A stretch of 64,000 bases of DNA from NCBI RefSeq assembly GCF_014171475.1, contig NZ_CP048817.1, positions 1,178,001 through 1,242,000 on the forward strand, given 5' to 3'. How positions within the stretch are numbered: position 1 is the first letter of the stretch; each line of letters starts with the position of its first letter. Position numbers and translations under genes: made by a program. The notes under the pieces were generated by a model. That model ran no database searches and had not been told where the DNA came from. It was given only the letters and a program-made list of their open reading frames with translations. The stretch is from Sphingomonas sp. So64.6b (GTDB taxonomy: Bacteria > Pseudomonadota > Alphaproteobacteria > Sphingomonadales > Sphingomonadaceae). Positions 17,148-26,891 of this stretch are shown piece by piece.

Positions 17148-20100
17148 TCAGGCTCCCTGCGGGGCGGGGGTTGGGGCCGGCTCAGGACCATCGGATTGGG
17201 AGCCATCGAATGAGGTTGCCTTGCTGGTCTCCCCGCCGCCATGGCCGAACAGGCGCAGGACGACGACGAAGAACATCGGCACGAAGAAGATGCCGAGCAC
17301 GGTGGCCGAGAGCATCCCGCCGACCACGGCCCGGCCGATCGCATTCTGCCCGCCAGCGCCGGCGCCAGTCGAGATCGCCAGTGGCATCACGCCGAAGATG
17401 AAGGCGAGGCTGGTCATCAGAATTGGCCGCAAGCGAAGCTTGGCCGCGGCGACAGCCGCGTCGAACGCGTTCATCCCTTCTCGCATTCGTTCCTCGGCGA
17501 ACTCAACGATCAGGATCGCATTCTTCGCCGAGACGCCGATCGTCGTGATCAGGCCGACCTGAAGATAGATGTCGTTGTTGAGCCCGGTCATCGCGGCGGC
17601 CAGCAAGGCGCCGAGAATGCCTAGTGGCACGACCAGCATGACCGAGACGGGCACCGACCAACTTTCATAGAGCGCGGCGAGGCACAAGAAGACGATCAGC
17701 AGCGACAAGCCATAGAGTGCGGGCGCCTGGCCGCCGGAAAGTTGTTCTTCATAGGACAATCCGGTCCATTCATAGCTTGTCCCGGGCGGCAACTTGGCGT
17801 GGATTTCCTCCATCGCCTTGATCGCATCGCCGGACGAATAGCCGGGCGCCGCGGTGCCGAGCAGTTCCATCGCGGCCTGGCCGTTATAACGGGTGAGCTG
17901 CGCCGGCGCCTGGACCCAGTTCAGCGTCGAAAAGGCCGAAAAGGGCGCCATCGTACCGCTCGTGCCGCGCACAAAGAACTTGTCGATATCTTCGGGCGCC
18001 ATGCGATAGGGTTGGTCGGCCTGGATATAGACACGCTTGACCCGTCCGCGATCGATGAAGTCGTTGATATAGGAACCGCCCCACGCGGTCGCGATGGTGG
18101 TGTTGATTTCGGCCAGATCGAGTCCGAGCGCACGCGCCTTGTTCTGATCGACATCGATCTTGAGCTGCGGCGCGTCCTCCAGCGAATTGGGGCGCACGCC
18201 GACCAGACGCTTGTCCTGCATCGCCATGCCCATCATCATATTGCGTGCGGCGAGCAGCTTTTCATGGCCGATCCCGCCGGTATCGATCAACTGCATGTCG
18301 AAACCCGTCGCGTTACCCAATTCCGACACCGCCGGCGGCACGAGCGCGAAGATCATAGCATCCTTGAACTGAGAGAAGGGCCCCATGGCACGCTCGGCAA
18401 TCGCCTGCGCCTTGTTTGCCGCGCCCGGGCGCTCATCCCAGGGCTTCAACTTGACAAACACCAAGCCGCTATTCTGGCCGGATCCGGCAAAGCTGAAGCC
18501 GTTGACTGTGAAGACGCCATCCACATTGGCTTTTTCCGCGGTCAGGAAATGCTCGCGCACGGCATCCAGACCCTTTTCGGTCCGGCTGCTGGTCGATCCC
18601 GACGGACCCTGGACGAGAGCCAGCAGCATGCCCTGATCCTCGTCGGGCAGGAAGCTCGACGGCAAGCGCATGAATAGCACCGACATGCCGATCGCGATCA
18701 GCAAATAGACCAGCATCGAACGCTTCCAGCCGCGCGCCATGCCCTTCACGCCGCCCTCATATTTGTTCTGGCCGCGCTCGAACTTGTCGTTGAACCAGCG
18801 GAAGAAGCGCGCGAGCAAGCCATTACCCTGGCCCTTTTCGGGGTCGTGCGGTTTCAGGATCGTCGCGCACAGCGCCGGCGTCAGAATCAAGGCGACCATG
18901 ATCGACAGGACCATTGCGGCAACGATGGTGATCGAGAACTGGCGATAGATCACGCCCGTCGATCCGCCGAAGAACGCCATCGGCAGGAACACCGCCGATA
19001 GCACAAGCGCGATGCCGACCAGCGCGCCGGTGATCTCGTCCATCGACTTGCGTGCGGCTTCCTTGGGCGACAGATGCTCGGTGGTGATCAGGCGTTCGAC
19101 ATTCTCGACCACGACGATCGCATCATCGACCAGCAGACCGATCGCCAGCACCATGCCGAACAGGGTCAGTGTGTTGATCGAATAGCCGGCGATCGCCATC
19201 ACTGCGAAGGTGCCGAGCAGCACCACCGGTACCGCGATCGTCGGGATCAGCGTCGCGCGCCAGTTCTGCAGGAACAGGAACATCACCAGGAAGACGAGCA
19301 CCACCGCCTCGATCAGCGTCTCCACCACCTGCTTGACCGACAGCCGGACAAACGGCGTCGTGTCATAGGGATAGATGACCTTCACATCAGGTGGGAACTG
19401 CTTGGCGACCTCGGCAACGCGCGCCTGCACGGCAGTGACCGTCGCCAGGGCGTTGGCGCCTGGCGCGAGCTTGATGCCGATGCCCGCCGCGGCCTTGCCG
19501 TTATATTTGGCCGAGGCGGCATAGTTTTCCGCACCGATTTCGACCCGGGCGACATCGCCCAGCCGCACGGACGACCCATCGGTGTTGCTCTTCAGTGTAA
19601 TCGCGGCGAACTGTTCCGGCGTCGTCAGCCGCGACTGGACGGACACCGTCGCGTTGAGCATCTGCTCCTTGGGCGCTGGTTGCGCGCCGATCTGGCCGGC
19701 CGATACCTGCGCGTTTTGCGCCCGCACCGCGGTCGTCACGTCGCTCATCGTCAGCGAATAGGAATTGAGCTTCAGCGGATCGACCCAGATACGCATGGCA
19801 TATTGCGCGCCGAATATCTGCGTATCGCCGACGCCATTCACGCGGCTCATCGGGTCCTGCAGTTGGGAAACGGCATAGTCGGCAAGATCGATGTCGCTGT
19901 GTGATCCGTCCTCGGAATACAGACCGATGAAAAGCAGGAAATTGGCGCTCGCCTTGGCCACCTGGATGCCCTGTTGCTGGACTTCCTGCGGGAGCAAGGG
20001 CGTTGCCGCTTGCAGTTTGTTCTGGACTTGCACCTGCGCGATGTCGGGATCGGTGCCTTGTTCGAACGTCAGCGTGATCGTCACCATACCGGCCGAGCTC

Positions 20101-20345
20101 GACGACGATGAGAAGTAGCGAAGGTTATCGATTCCCTTCATCTGCTGCTCAATGATCTGAGTCGTCGTGTTCTCGAGCGTCTGGGCATCGGCGCCCGGAT
20201 AGGTGGCGGTGATCGAGACGGCAGGCGGCGCAATCGTCGGGAACTGCGCGACAGGCAATGTGTTGATCGCCAGCACGCCGGCGAGCATGATGATGATCGC
20301 GATCACCCAGGCGAAGATCGGGCGATCGATGAAAAAGCGGGCCAT
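17148..20345 (-). CDS. RND multidrug efflux pump inner-membrane transporter (AcrB/MexB-like, HAE-1)
   Basis: The protein has 1065 residues, the usual HAE-1 length. It opens with the [16 protein letters not shown] segment and carries the proton-relay aspartate pair in [16 protein letters not shown] on helix 4. The two large periplasmic loops and 12 helices are evident. It exports drugs, detergents or other hydrophobic compounds using the proton gradient, with the adjacent fusion protein (6-base gap) and outer-membrane factor (3-base gap). The acidic/proline tail of about 30 residues after the last helix is variable in the family. Confidence 0.95.
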   Translation of the reverse strand: MARFFIDRPIFAWVIAIIIMLAGVLAINTLPVAQFPTIAPPAVSITATYPGADAQTLENTTTQIIEQQMKGIDNLRYFSSSSSSAGMVTITLTFEQGTDPDIAQVQVQNKLQAATPLLPQEVQQQGIQVAKASANFLLFIGLYSEDGSHSDIDLADYAVSQLQDPMSRVNGVGDTQIFGAQYAMRIWVDPLKLNSYSLTMSDVTTAVRAQNAQVSAGQIGAQPAPKEQMLNATVSVQSRLTTPEQFAAITLKSNTDGSSVRLGDVARVEIGAENYAASAKYNGKAAAGIGIKLAPGANALATVTAVQARVAEVAKQFPPDVKVIYPYDTTPFVRLSVKQVVETLIEAVVLVFLVMFLFLQNWRATLIPTIAVPVVLLGTFAVMAIAGYSINTLTLFGMVLAIGLLVDDAIVVVENVERLITTEHLSPKEAARKSMDEITGALVGIALVLSAVFLPMAFFGGSTGVIYRQFSITIVAAMVLSIMVALILTPALCATILKPHDPEKGQGNGLLARFFRWFNDKFERGQNKYEGGVKGMARGWKRSMLVYLLIAIGMSVLFMRLPSSFLPDEDQGMLLALVQGPSGSTSSRTEKGLDAVREHFLTAEKANVDGVFTVNGFSFAGSGQNSGLVFVKLKPWDERPGAANKAQAIAERAMGPFSQFKDAMIFALVPPAVSELGNATGFDMQLIDTGGIGHEKLLAARNMMMGMAMQDKRLVGVRPNSLEDAPQLKIDVDQNKARALGLDLAEINTTIATAWGGSYINDFIDRGRVKRVYIQADQPYRMAPEDIDKFFVRGTSGTMAPFSAFSTLNWVQAPAQLTRYNGQAAMELLGTAAPGYSSGDAIKAMEEIHAKLPPGTSYEWTGLSYEEQLSGGQAPALYGLSLLIVFLCLAALYESWSVPVSVMLVVPLGILGALLAAAMTGLNNDIYLQVGLITTIGVSAKNAILIVEFAEERMREGMNAFDAAVAAAKLRLRPILMTSLAFIFGVMPLAISTGAGAGGQNAIGRAVVGGMLSATVLGIFFVPMFFVVVLRLFGHGGGETSKATSFDGSQSDGPEPAPTPAPQGA

Positions 20346-20351
20346 GGTTCT

Positions 20352-21515
20352 TTACTTCGCCTGAGCTGCGGGCGCGCCGGCAGGCTTTGCCGCCGAGGCA
20401 TTGGGGTTCCAGGCCGACGGCTTGACCGGCATGCCGGGGCGCAGCATCTGCCCACCTTCGACGATCACCCGGTCACCCGCTTTCAAGCCGGAAGAGACCA
20501 GCCAGCTGTCGCCGATCGTGCGCGAGGTTTTCAGCGCGCGTATCTCGACCTTGTCGCCGGCGCCGACCACCATGACGGTCGGATTGCCTTTTTCGTCGCG
20601 GCTGACGGCGCGTTGCGGCACCAGCATTGCCTGTGCCTGAGTGCCCTCGGCCAGTTCGGCGCGGACGAACATGCCGGGGAGCAACAGCCCGCGTGGATTG
20701 GGAAACACCGCGCGAATGGTCTGCGATCCTGTGGTCGGATCGACCGAGACATCGGCGAACTTCAGCGTGCCTTCGATCGGATAGACCGTGCCATCCTCCA
20801 GCTTGAGCCGGACGCGCGCATTGCCGCCAGTCGAAACCTGGCCGGCCAGCACCTGCTGACGCAGCCTGAGCAGGTCCGCGCTGGCCTGCGTCACGTCGAC
20901 ATAGATTGGATCGAGTCGCTGGATCGTGGTCAGCGCGTCCGCCTGTGCGGCTGTGACCAGGGCGCCGGTGGTATAGACCGAGCGCCCGATCCGGCCCGAG
21001 ATCGGCGCGCTTACCGTCGTCCGGCGCAAATCAATCTGTGCACTGCGCAGCGCCGCTTGTTGCGCCGCGACGTCCGCGCGCGCCTGTTGCGCCGCAGTGA
21101 TGGCGTTCTCGTAATCCTGACGCGCGATGGCGTTGATCGCGACCAGTTCGCCATAGCGCCGCGCCAAAGCGGCGCTCGATGCGATCGACGCTTGCGCACG
21201 GCCAAGTGCAGCGCGCGCACTGGCAACCTGCGCTGCATAGGGCGCCGAATCGATGCGGTAGAGCGGCTGGCCGGCGCGAACCTGATCACCTTCCTGGAAC
21301 AGGCGCGCCTGGATCAGCCCGTTGACCTGCGGGCGCACGTCCGACGTCTCATAGGCGGCGGTCCGACCGGGCAGCTCCGATTTCAGCATGACCGACTGTT
21401 CGCGCACGGTGACCACACTCACTGGCGAGGGCCCGGGGGGCGGTTGTTGCGGTGCTTTTCCGCAGCCAACCAGGGCAAGCGCGATCAACGGGGTCGCGTA
21501 GTGAAAAAAAGCCAT
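20352..21515 (-). CDS. RND efflux periplasmic adaptor (AcrA/MexA-like lipoprotein)
   Basis: The protein has 387 residues with a lipobox (LALVGC) after the signal peptide. The lipoyl/barrel-sandwich halves flank an alpha-helical hairpin rich in Ala/Gln (about 95-170), followed by beta-barrel and membrane-proximal domains. It bridges the pump and outer-membrane duct. It is first in the operon, and its upstream region holds the palindrome at 21543-21558 shared with the divergent TetR gene. Repression by that TetR protein and induction by pump substrates is the obvious model. Confidence 0.94.
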   Translation of the reverse strand: MAFFHYATPLIALALVGCGKAPQQPPPGPSPVSVVTVREQSVMLKSELPGRTAAYETSDVRPQVNGLIQARLFQEGDQVRAGQPLYRIDSAPYAAQVASARAALGRAQASIASSAALARRYGELVAINAIARQDYENAITAAQQARADVAAQQAALRSAQIDLRRTTVSAPISGRIGRSVYTTGALVTAAQADALTTIQRLDPIYVDVTQASADLLRLRQQVLAGQVSTGGNARVRLKLEDGTVYPIEGTLKFADVSVDPTTGSQTIRAVFPNPRGLLLPGMFVRAELAEGTQAQAMLVPQRAVSRDEKGNPTVMVVGAGDKVEIRALKTSRTIGDSWLVSSGLKAGDRVIVEGGQMLRPGMPVKPSAWNPNASAAKPAGAPAAQAK

Positions 21516-21542
21516 GCCATTTCCGCCAGAATCGATTAATGT

Positions 21543-21558
21543 GAGTGACCGTTCACTC
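21543..21558. promoter_or_regulatory. Probable TetR operator between efflux operon and its regulator
   Basis: A 6+6 inverted repeat, GAGTGA-CCGT-TCACTC, lies 28 bases upstream of the adaptor start and 65 bases upstream of the TetR start. Its form resembles operators of TetR repressors that control RND pumps. Seen directly: the palindrome and its divergent setting. Inferred: binding by the protein encoded at 21623. Confidence 0.75.
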
Positions 21559-21622
21559 TCATTTTTATGCTGCTACTGCGAAGGCTCTAGTAGCGTCAAG
21601 GCTTTTAGAGCAGGAAATAGGC

Positions 21623-22282
21623 ATGATTCCGCCACTCAACTTTGCGATCGATAATCCGACTCGTGCTGAGCTGCGACGCAGGAAAATCCTGGATTGCGCC
21701 AGCAAGTTGTTCGTAGATCACGGTTTTCATGCGACCGGCGTCGCGCAGATTTCCGCACTTTCGGGGGTCGCCGTGGGGCAAATTTATCGCGATTTCGCCA
21801 GCAAGGAAGATATCGTCGTGGCGATCGTCCAGGACGATTGCGCAGAATTCATGGCGCATGACGTGCTGAAAGAAGCGATTGATCGGGGTGATCGTGTAGC
21901 GGTCCGCGACTGGCTCCATCAGTTCGTCAGCCCAAAGCCTGAGCGTGACGATGACGGTGGGCGCCTATTTGCCGAAATCATTGCCGAATCCTCACGCAAT
22001 GAGCGCATCGCGGGTATCTTTTCCGGGATCCTGGCCGATAGCCACACGATGATGCTCGAGGCCCTTGAGATGCTTTCGGAGGGGAAGGGCTCACCGAAAG
22101 AAAAAGAAGATCTGGCTGACATGATTCCGACTCTGTCACTTGGGCTGATGCATCACCACCTGATGCGCCCCGATCTGGACGTGGACACGCTCGCGGCGTC
22201 ATTCGCACGGATTATCGACCGGGAACTCGACGCCCTGAGGGCGGGAGCCGCTGGATCGGAACCCGCTATAGAAAGCCGCTGA
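21623..22282 (+). CDS. TetR family regulator of the RND efflux operon
   Basis: This 219-residue protein has an N-terminal TetR helix-turn-helix: RRKILDCASKLF, then TGVAQISALSGVAVGQIYRDFASKEDIV. The C-terminal ligand domain is divergent, as is normal. The ATG at 21623 has AGGA upstream; an in-frame start at 21545 would run through the operator and is rejected. It is divergent from the efflux operon, so it is most likely its repressor and also self-regulated. The stop overlaps the next gene start (TGATG at 22280-22284). Confidence 0.9.
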   Translation: MIPPLNFAIDNPTRAELRRRKILDCASKLFVDHGFHATGVAQISALSGVAVGQIYRDFASKEDIVVAIVQDDCAEFMAHDVLKEAIDRGDRVAVRDWLHQFVSPKPERDDDGGRLFAEIIAESSRNERIAGIFSGILADSHTMMLEALEMLSEGKGSPKEKEDLADMIPTLSLGLMHHHLMRPDLDVDTLAASFARIIDRELDALRAGAAGSEPAIESR

Positions 22283-23667
22283 TGAAGACGCTTGCCGATC
22301 CGAACAGTGCACTCGCGCTCGGTCTGGCCGCGATCCGAACCCAATTCCAGGTGCCCGAGTCATTTCCTGCCGAGGTGCTGGCCGCTGCCGGTGTTGCGGC
22401 AAAGCGAGCACCGACCCAGCATATCGACCGCACCGACCGCCCCTTCGTCACGCTCGACCCCGCCACGTCGACCGATCTCGATCAAGCATTCGCGATCGAG
22501 CGCAGCGGCGGCGATATCGTGCTGCACTATGCGATCGCGGATGTCGCCTGGTTCGTCGATGACGGCGATGCGATCGATCTGGAAGCCTGGCGGCGCGGCG
22601 CGACACAGTATCTCCCCGATGGCAAGGCGGGGCTCTATCCTTCGGTGCTGAGCGAAGGCGCGGCCAGCCTGTTGCCGGGTGGGCCGCGCCCGGCCGTGAT
22701 CTTCACTGTCAGGGTGGCGGACGATGGCGCTGTAAAGCTCGACGGTTCCGAGCGCGCAATCATCCGCAGCACCGCCAAGCTCGCCTATGACAGCGTACGC
22801 GACACGGACCTGCCGGCGGACTTCATCGAACTGTCGAACCGTATCCAGGGCGCCGAGGACCGGCGCGGCGCGGCGCGGGTCGATCCGCCCGAACAAGAGG
22901 TCGAGCGCGCTGACGATGGCACATACGACCTGCGCTTCCGCCCGAGTCTGGTGTCCGAAGCGCGCAACGCCGCGCTGTCGCTGGCCACCAATCTCGCCAT
23001 CGCCGATATGCTGCAAGCGCATCACACCGGGCTGTTCCGCGTGATGGCGGCACCCGATGACCGCGCGGTAAAGCGGCTAAGGCTGACCGCTGTCGCATAT
23101 GGCCTGACCTGGCCGGCCGGCGTGACGCTGGCCGAGTTCCAGCGCACGCTGAATCCCGCCGATGCCAAACATGCGGCATTCATGCTCGCGATCCGGCGCG
23201 CGGGTGAAGGGGCGTCTTATGTGCCGTATCGTGACGGCGTAGTGCCCTGGCATGCGGCGATGGCCGCGACCTATGCCCATGCGACCGCGCCGCTGCGCCG
23301 GCTTGCCGATCGTTATGTCGTGCGCGCCACACTGGCGATCGCCAATGGTCAGCCGGTGCCTGAGGTCGTGACGGCGGCATTCCCCCGGCTGCCGAAGGTC
23401 ATGGCGCGGGCCGACGCGCTGAGCGGACAGATCGACCGGGCGGTGATCGACCTGGCGGAGACGGTGATGCTGCGCGACCGGATCGGCGAGACTTTTCCGG
23501 CGATCGTGACCGATGTCGACGATCGCGGTGCACGCATCCAGTTGCGCGACCTGCCGGTGGTCGCGCGGGTCGCGACGAAGGGACTGGAGCCGGGTGATGC
23601 GATAACCGTCAGGCTCAGCGCTGTGGATCTCGAACGGCGGACCATTGGGTTCGAAACGGCGGGTTAG
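22282..23667 (+). CDS. RNB-domain ribonuclease (RNase II/R superfamily, short form)
   Basis: This 461-residue protein consists mostly of an RNB exonuclease domain (about 50-370) with a short C-terminal beta region. There are no full cold-shock domains at the N-terminus, so it is much shorter than RNase II or RNase R. The catalytic stretch LDPATSTDLDQAF keeps D59, D65 and D67 but has Gln68 where E. coli RNase II has a fourth Asp. To my knowledge such DLDQA forms are known in several bacterial lineages. It probably degrades RNA 3' to 5', with activity unproven. It is coupled to the TetR gene by one-base overlap. Confidence 0.85.
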   Translation: MKTLADPNSALALGLAAIRTQFQVPESFPAEVLAAAGVAAKRAPTQHIDRTDRPFVTLDPATSTDLDQAFAIERSGGDIVLHYAIADVAWFVDDGDAIDLEAWRRGATQYLPDGKAGLYPSVLSEGAASLLPGGPRPAVIFTVRVADDGAVKLDGSERAIIRSTAKLAYDSVRDTDLPADFIELSNRIQGAEDRRGAARVDPPEQEVERADDGTYDLRFRPSLVSEARNAALSLATNLAIADMLQAHHTGLFRVMAAPDDRAVKRLRLTAVAYGLTWPAGVTLAEFQRTLNPADAKHAAFMLAIRRAGEGASYVPYRDGVVPWHAAMAATYAHATAPLRRLADRYVVRATLAIANGQPVPEVVTAAFPRLPKVMARADALSGQIDRAVIDLAETVMLRDRIGETFPAIVTDVDDRGARIQLRDLPVVARVATKGLEPGDAITVRLSAVDLERRTIGFETAG

Positions 23668-23731
23668 AGCATTGAATGTTTGCGCGAGGCCGTTGCGCCC
23701 ATGGCCTCTTTGCTATCCTGTTTTCGACAAT

Positions 23732-23800
23732 GAGAAAGAATGCGCGGGGAGAAAGAATGCGCGGGGAGAAAGAATGCGCGGGGAGAAAGAATGCGCGGGA
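23732..23800. repeat. 17-bp tandem repeat, about four copies
   Basis: The unit TGCGCGGGGAGAAAGAA occurs three times perfectly at 23741, 23758 and 23775, with half copies on each side (from 23732 and to 23800). The unit is not a multiple of three and the stretch lies after the ribonuclease stop. It is a candidate variable-number repeat. The rest of 23668-23995 holds no convincing gene; besides this array it contains one copy of a dispersed repeat (23889-23924). Confidence 0.9.
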
Positions 23801-23888
23801 AGTCCGACAAGGGATGACATGTCGGATATTATGCGATGGTTGAATCGCTCAGTGCCCTGGCTGCGGGAACGAGTGGACAGGACTGCAA

Positions 23889-23924
23889 GGGCAGGGAGAT
23901 ATGGGACACCCTATGTCGCACATC
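23889..23924 (-). repeat. Single inverted copy of the 48-bp dispersed element
   Basis: Read on the minus strand, this stretch matches the first copy of the array at 48072 almost base for base over 36 positions. Shared blocks are TGCGACA, GTGTCC and ATATCTCC. It lies in the gene-poor stretch after the RNB nuclease. Function unknown. Confidence 0.6.
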
Positions 23925-23995
23925 GTTCCGGCCGCCGTCTCGGCTGAGATCTTGTATTTGTCATTATATATCAAGTACTAAAGTGAATATGTGGC

Positions 23996-24412
23996 TTACC
24001 TTGGCGCCCATCCGGCCGGCGCCAGTTCGAACCCGGAAAACTCGAAGGCCGGTGTCACCACGCAACTGACCAGCGCCCAACCGGTCTGCGCCTCGGCGGA
24101 TTGCCAGGCGCCCGCCGGGACGACGGCCTGCGGCGTCTGGCCCGCCAGCACATTATTGCCGAGCAAATGCTCATGGTGTTGGCCATCGTCGATCAGCAGG
24201 GTGAGCGGCGCACCGGCGTGCCACAGCCATAGCTCGACCGCATCGACGCGGTGCCAGTGCGAGCGTTCGCCCTTTTCGAGCAGATACAGGATCGCAGTGG
24301 CCAGGCCCCGGCCGCCGCCCGGGGCAGCTTCGCGCATCGTTTCGCGATACCAGCCGCCCTCGGGATGGGGGGCAAGTGCCAGGCGCTCGATCAGGGCGGC
24401 CGGATCGCTCAT
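23996..24412 (-). CDS. Cupin_5 (DUF985) family protein
   Basis: This 138-residue single-domain cupin begins with the family opening LIERLALAPHPEGGWYRET. Metal or ligand positions lie in SHWHRVDAVELWLWHAG. Members are small beta-barrels related to YML079w of yeast and have no agreed biochemical role. The ATG at 24412 lies 7 bases after the stop of the upstream hydrolase gene, so the two form a likely operon. A longer start at 24439 would overlap that gene and is not needed. Confidence 0.85.
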   Translation of the reverse strand: MSDPAALIERLALAPHPEGGWYRETMREAAPGGGRGLATAILYLLEKGERSHWHRVDAVELWLWHAGAPLTLLIDDGQHHEHLLGNNVLAGQTPQAVVPAGAWQSAEAQTGWALVSCVVTPAFEFSGFELAPAGWAPR

Positions 24413-24419
24413 GTCGTGC

Positions 24420-25241
24420 TCAGCCCTTGATGAAGGCAAGCAGGTCGGGATTGATCACGTCGGCATGTGTCGTGCACATGCCGTGCGGGAAGCCCGGATA
24501 GATTTTCAGCGTCGGCTTCTGCACCAGCTTTGCCGAGAGCAGGGCAGCATCCTGATAAGGCACGATCTGGTCGTCGTCGCCGTGCAGGATCAGGCAGGGG
24601 GCATCGATCTTCTTGAGATCTTCTGTGAAGTCCGTCTCGGAAAACGCTTTGATGCATTCATAATGTGCCAGCATCGATCCGGCCATGCCCTGCAGCCACC
24701 AATGATCCATGATCCCCTGGCTGATCGTCGCACCATCGCGATTATAGCCATAAAAGGGGACGGGTACTTCCTTGTACATCTGCGCGCGATTGGCGGCGAG
24801 CGCGGTGCGGAAACCGTCGAACACCTCTATCGGCAGGCCACCGGGATTGGCATCGGACTTGACCATGATTGGCGGCACCGCACCGATCAGCACCGCCTTG
24901 GCGACGCGCGCAGTGCCGTGGCGACCGAGATAGCGCGCGACTTCGCCTCCGCCGGTCGAATGGCCGATCATCACCGCGTCCTTCAGGTCGAGATGCTCGA
25001 ACAGGGTGGCCAGATCGTCGGCATAGGTGTCCATCTCATTGCCGGTGGCGGTCTGGCTCGACCGGCCATGGCCACGCCGGTCGTGCGCGATCACGCGATA
25101 ACCTTGCTGCAGAAAGAACAGCATCTGGCCGTCCCAATCGTCGGCGCTCAGCGGCCAGCCATGGCTGAACACGATCGGCTGGCCCTTGCCCCAGTCCTTG
25201 TAATAGATTTCGGTGCCGTCGGTGGTGGTGATGGTGCTCAT
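24420..25241 (-). CDS. Alpha/beta hydrolase (non-heme chloroperoxidase/arylesterase-like)
   Basis: The protein has 273 residues of the alpha/beta-hydrolase fold. Features are the oxyanion segment FSHGWPLS, nucleophile elbow GHSTGGGEV (Ser near 97), acid in GDDDQIVP and His in FPHGM. The order and spacing fit cofactor-free haloperoxidases and arylesterases. These mainly act as esterases, with perhydrolysis as a side reaction. The ATG at 25241 is preceded by GGGAG. It is followed 7 bases later by the cupin gene. No signal peptide, so cytoplasmic. Confidence 0.88.
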   Translation of the reverse strand: MSTITTTDGTEIYYKDWGKGQPIVFSHGWPLSADDWDGQMLFFLQQGYRVIAHDRRGHGRSSQTATGNEMDTYADDLATLFEHLDLKDAVMIGHSTGGGEVARYLGRHGTARVAKAVLIGAVPPIMVKSDANPGGLPIEVFDGFRTALAANRAQMYKEVPVPFYGYNRDGATISQGIMDHWWLQGMAGSMLAHYECIKAFSETDFTEDLKKIDAPCLILHGDDDQIVPYQDAALLSAKLVQKPTLKIYPGFPHGMCTTHADVINPDLLAFIKG

Positions 25242-25364
25242 CGTTGCGTCTCCCGGGACTGACCAAAGGCGCTCGCGGGAGCACGGTGCGGCGACACCGG
25301 ACCAGCCACGCGAACCCATGATCGTTACACCGGCAGAACGGTGCTTGTCATCGGTCGCACAACG

Positions 25365-25390
25365 AAAAGGGGAGCGGCTTGCCGCTCCCC
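25365..25390 (-). terminator. Rho-independent terminator after the secreted Arg-rich gene
   Basis: A perfect 10-base-pair stem (GGGGAGCGGC / GCCGCTCCCC) with a very small loop starts 9 bases past the stop at 25400. On the minus strand it is followed by TTTT. It would separate the gene at 25400-25747 from the hydrolase gene downstream. Confidence 0.8.
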
Positions 25391-25399
25391 AGCGTCCGC

Positions 25400-25747
25400 T
25401 CAGCGGCAAACGCGTACCGGGCGATCCCAGTCCCATTCGGTCCAGCACCGTGATCGATATGGGCGATACCAGCCATGGCGCCGGTGCCAGCCATAGGGAC
25501 GGTCCCAGCCATAACGGCGGCCGCCGTTCCAACCTCGACCGCCCCAGCGCCGGTCATTCCAGTTCCGGCCCTGCCAGCCCCGACCATAACGGCCGCGGTC
25601 GTTCCAGCCGCGATTGTCGTGCCGATCCCAGCCGCGATCGTGCTGGCCGTATCCGCCGCGGCCGTGACGAGATTGCGCGTCGGCGTCGGCCGACACGCCG
25701 ATGCCGGCAACGAGGAGGCCGGCGGCGATGATATGAGTGATTTTCAT
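25400..25747 (-). CDS. Secreted Arg/Gly/Trp-rich low-complexity protein
   Basis: The protein has 115 residues with a signal peptide ([25 protein letters not shown] cut in the AQS region). The mature part is full of Arg, Gly, Trp, Asp and Tyr in loose repeats such as [10 protein letters not shown]. It ends with [19 protein letters not shown] spacing: Cys, TEW, then RVCR. The same ending (CRTEW...RICR) closes the protein at 26341, so the two are paralogues. Such small basic envelope proteins are common in sphingomonads, to my recollection, with no known role. It has its own terminator. Confidence 0.75.
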   Translation of the reverse strand: MKITHIIAAGLLVAGIGVSADADAQSRHGRGGYGQHDRGWDRHDNRGWNDRGRYGRGWQGRNWNDRRWGGRGWNGGRRYGWDRPYGWHRRHGWYRPYRSRCWTEWDWDRPVRVCR

Positions 25748-25908
25748 GGAGTTGCTTCCTCTCTGCCCAACCAGGTCTGTCTCGGGCGGGCGACTCAGGA
25801 AACTACGCGCGGGTTTTGAAATCGTTGCTGAATATGGCTGTATTCCGCCGTTCAGGTCGCTCACACTGCCTCAATGGACGCTATCACCGAAGATAAGGGA
25901 GAGCCGAT

Positions 25909-26280
25909 ATGACACTGACCGGACGCTGCCACTGCCATCGCAACGCCTTCGAGATCGATGGCGAATTGCCCGAGGCGCTGACGCGCTGCACTTGCTCGCT
26001 CTGTTCGAAGCGAGGGCATCTCTACACCTATTACAAACCCGAACAGGTCAAGGTGACGCAGGCCGATAGCGATGCGGTCTATCGCTGGAATTCGAAGACC
26101 ATCGCCAATCATTTCTGCAGTGCCTGTGGGTGCGACCTTTATGCCGACAGTCCGGCATTCGAAATGGATGGAAGCTGGGACGGCAAGACGCGGCGCATCG
26201 CGGTGAACGCGCGGCTGCTCGACGATTTCGAGCCGGCGGACTGGCCAGTCACGGTTATCGACGGCAAGCATTTATGGTGA
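25909..26280 (+). CDS. GFA family zinc protein (CENP-V/Gfa domain)
   Basis: This 123-residue protein has the GFA zinc sites: GRCHCHRNAF at the start, CTCSLCSKRG in the middle and FCSACGCDLY later, giving seven or more Cys ligands. The family is named after a glutathione-dependent formaldehyde-activating enzyme, but most members have no proven activity. It stands alone, convergent with the second secreted Arg-rich gene. A second GFA protein is at 47027. Confidence 0.88.
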   Translation: MTLTGRCHCHRNAFEIDGELPEALTRCTCSLCSKRGHLYTYYKPEQVKVTQADSDAVYRWNSKTIANHFCSACGCDLYADSPAFEMDGSWDGKTRRIAVNARLLDDFEPADWPVTVIDGKHLW

Positions 26281-26309
26281 CAGGGGCCCAACTCATTCTC
26301 TCCGGATAA

Positions 26310-26333
26310 GGGGCGGCGAGATGACGCCGCCCC
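26310..26333. terminator. Hairpin between convergent genes
   Basis: The stem GGGGCGGCG / CGCCGCCCC with a six-base loop lies between the stops of the GFA gene (26280) and the Arg-rich gene (26341). Neither side has a long T run, so it may act as a weak two-way terminator or an RNA 3'-end protector. Confidence 0.6.
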
Positions 26334-26340
26334 TCATGCT

Positions 26341-26661
26341 TCAGCGGCAAATGCGCACCTTGCGGTGGTGGCGCCATTCGGTGCGGCAATGCTGACGATT
26401 GTGGTTGTTCCAGCCATAATGATTGCCGCGGTTGTTGCGGCCATAACGGCGGTAGTCGCGGCGATCGCCCCGACGATCAACACGCCGATCGGCACGACGA
26501 TCATCGCGACGGTCGTAGCGGCGATCATCCGAACGGGCATCGCGGCGGTCGCCGTCGCGATATTGCTCGGTCTGGCGTGATTGGTCACGACTCTGTGCGC
26601 TGGCGGAGGTGGATGCGCCGAGCATCGCCAGCGCCAGGCCGGCTGCATACAGGAATTTCAT
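26341..26661 (-). CDS. Secreted Arg/Asp-rich protein, paralogue of 25400-25747
   Basis: The protein has 106 residues with a signal peptide (KFLYAAGLALAMLGASTSASAQ). The mature region is built of short RRDDRR / DRRADRR / NRGNHYGW blocks. It then ends with HCRTEWRHHRKVRICR, matching the ending of its neighbour at 25400. The conserved pair of cysteines around TEW and RxCR suggests a small disulfide-linked tail. No function is known. The two genes are separated by an unrelated GFA gene on the other strand. Confidence 0.72.
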   Translation of the reverse strand: MKFLYAAGLALAMLGASTSASAQSRDQSRQTEQYRDGDRRDARSDDRRYDRRDDRRADRRVDRRGDRRDYRRYGRNNRGNHYGWNNHNRQHCRTEWRHHRKVRICR

Positions 26662-26891
26662 GATGATCCTCTCGGGCCCGGGTTGGGCCTGTAACGATCA
26701 TACGATCCGCTGACCGCATCGTTCCTGAACCGGTTCGTCAGCCCCTGTATTGGTTGGGGCGGCGGGCCAATGCCCCCCAATGATATATTATTGATGCAAA
26801 TCAATGGTCCGCGCTAACGACTCGCAACAGGGGAGATGGTGGAACGAAGCGGATGGCTTGAAGTTAAACCGGCAGAATAGGGAGATTTCAC

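Noticed and set aside
23732..23800. Possible CRISPR or iteron-type origin
   Set aside because: The 17-bp copies are directly adjacent with no spacers, and no replication initiator gene or AT-rich unwinding region is near.
23645..23947. Open frame of 100 codons across the 17-bp repeats
   Set aside because: It starts inside the ribonuclease gene, has no family likeness, and the repeat unit is not a multiple of three, so coding use is unlikely.
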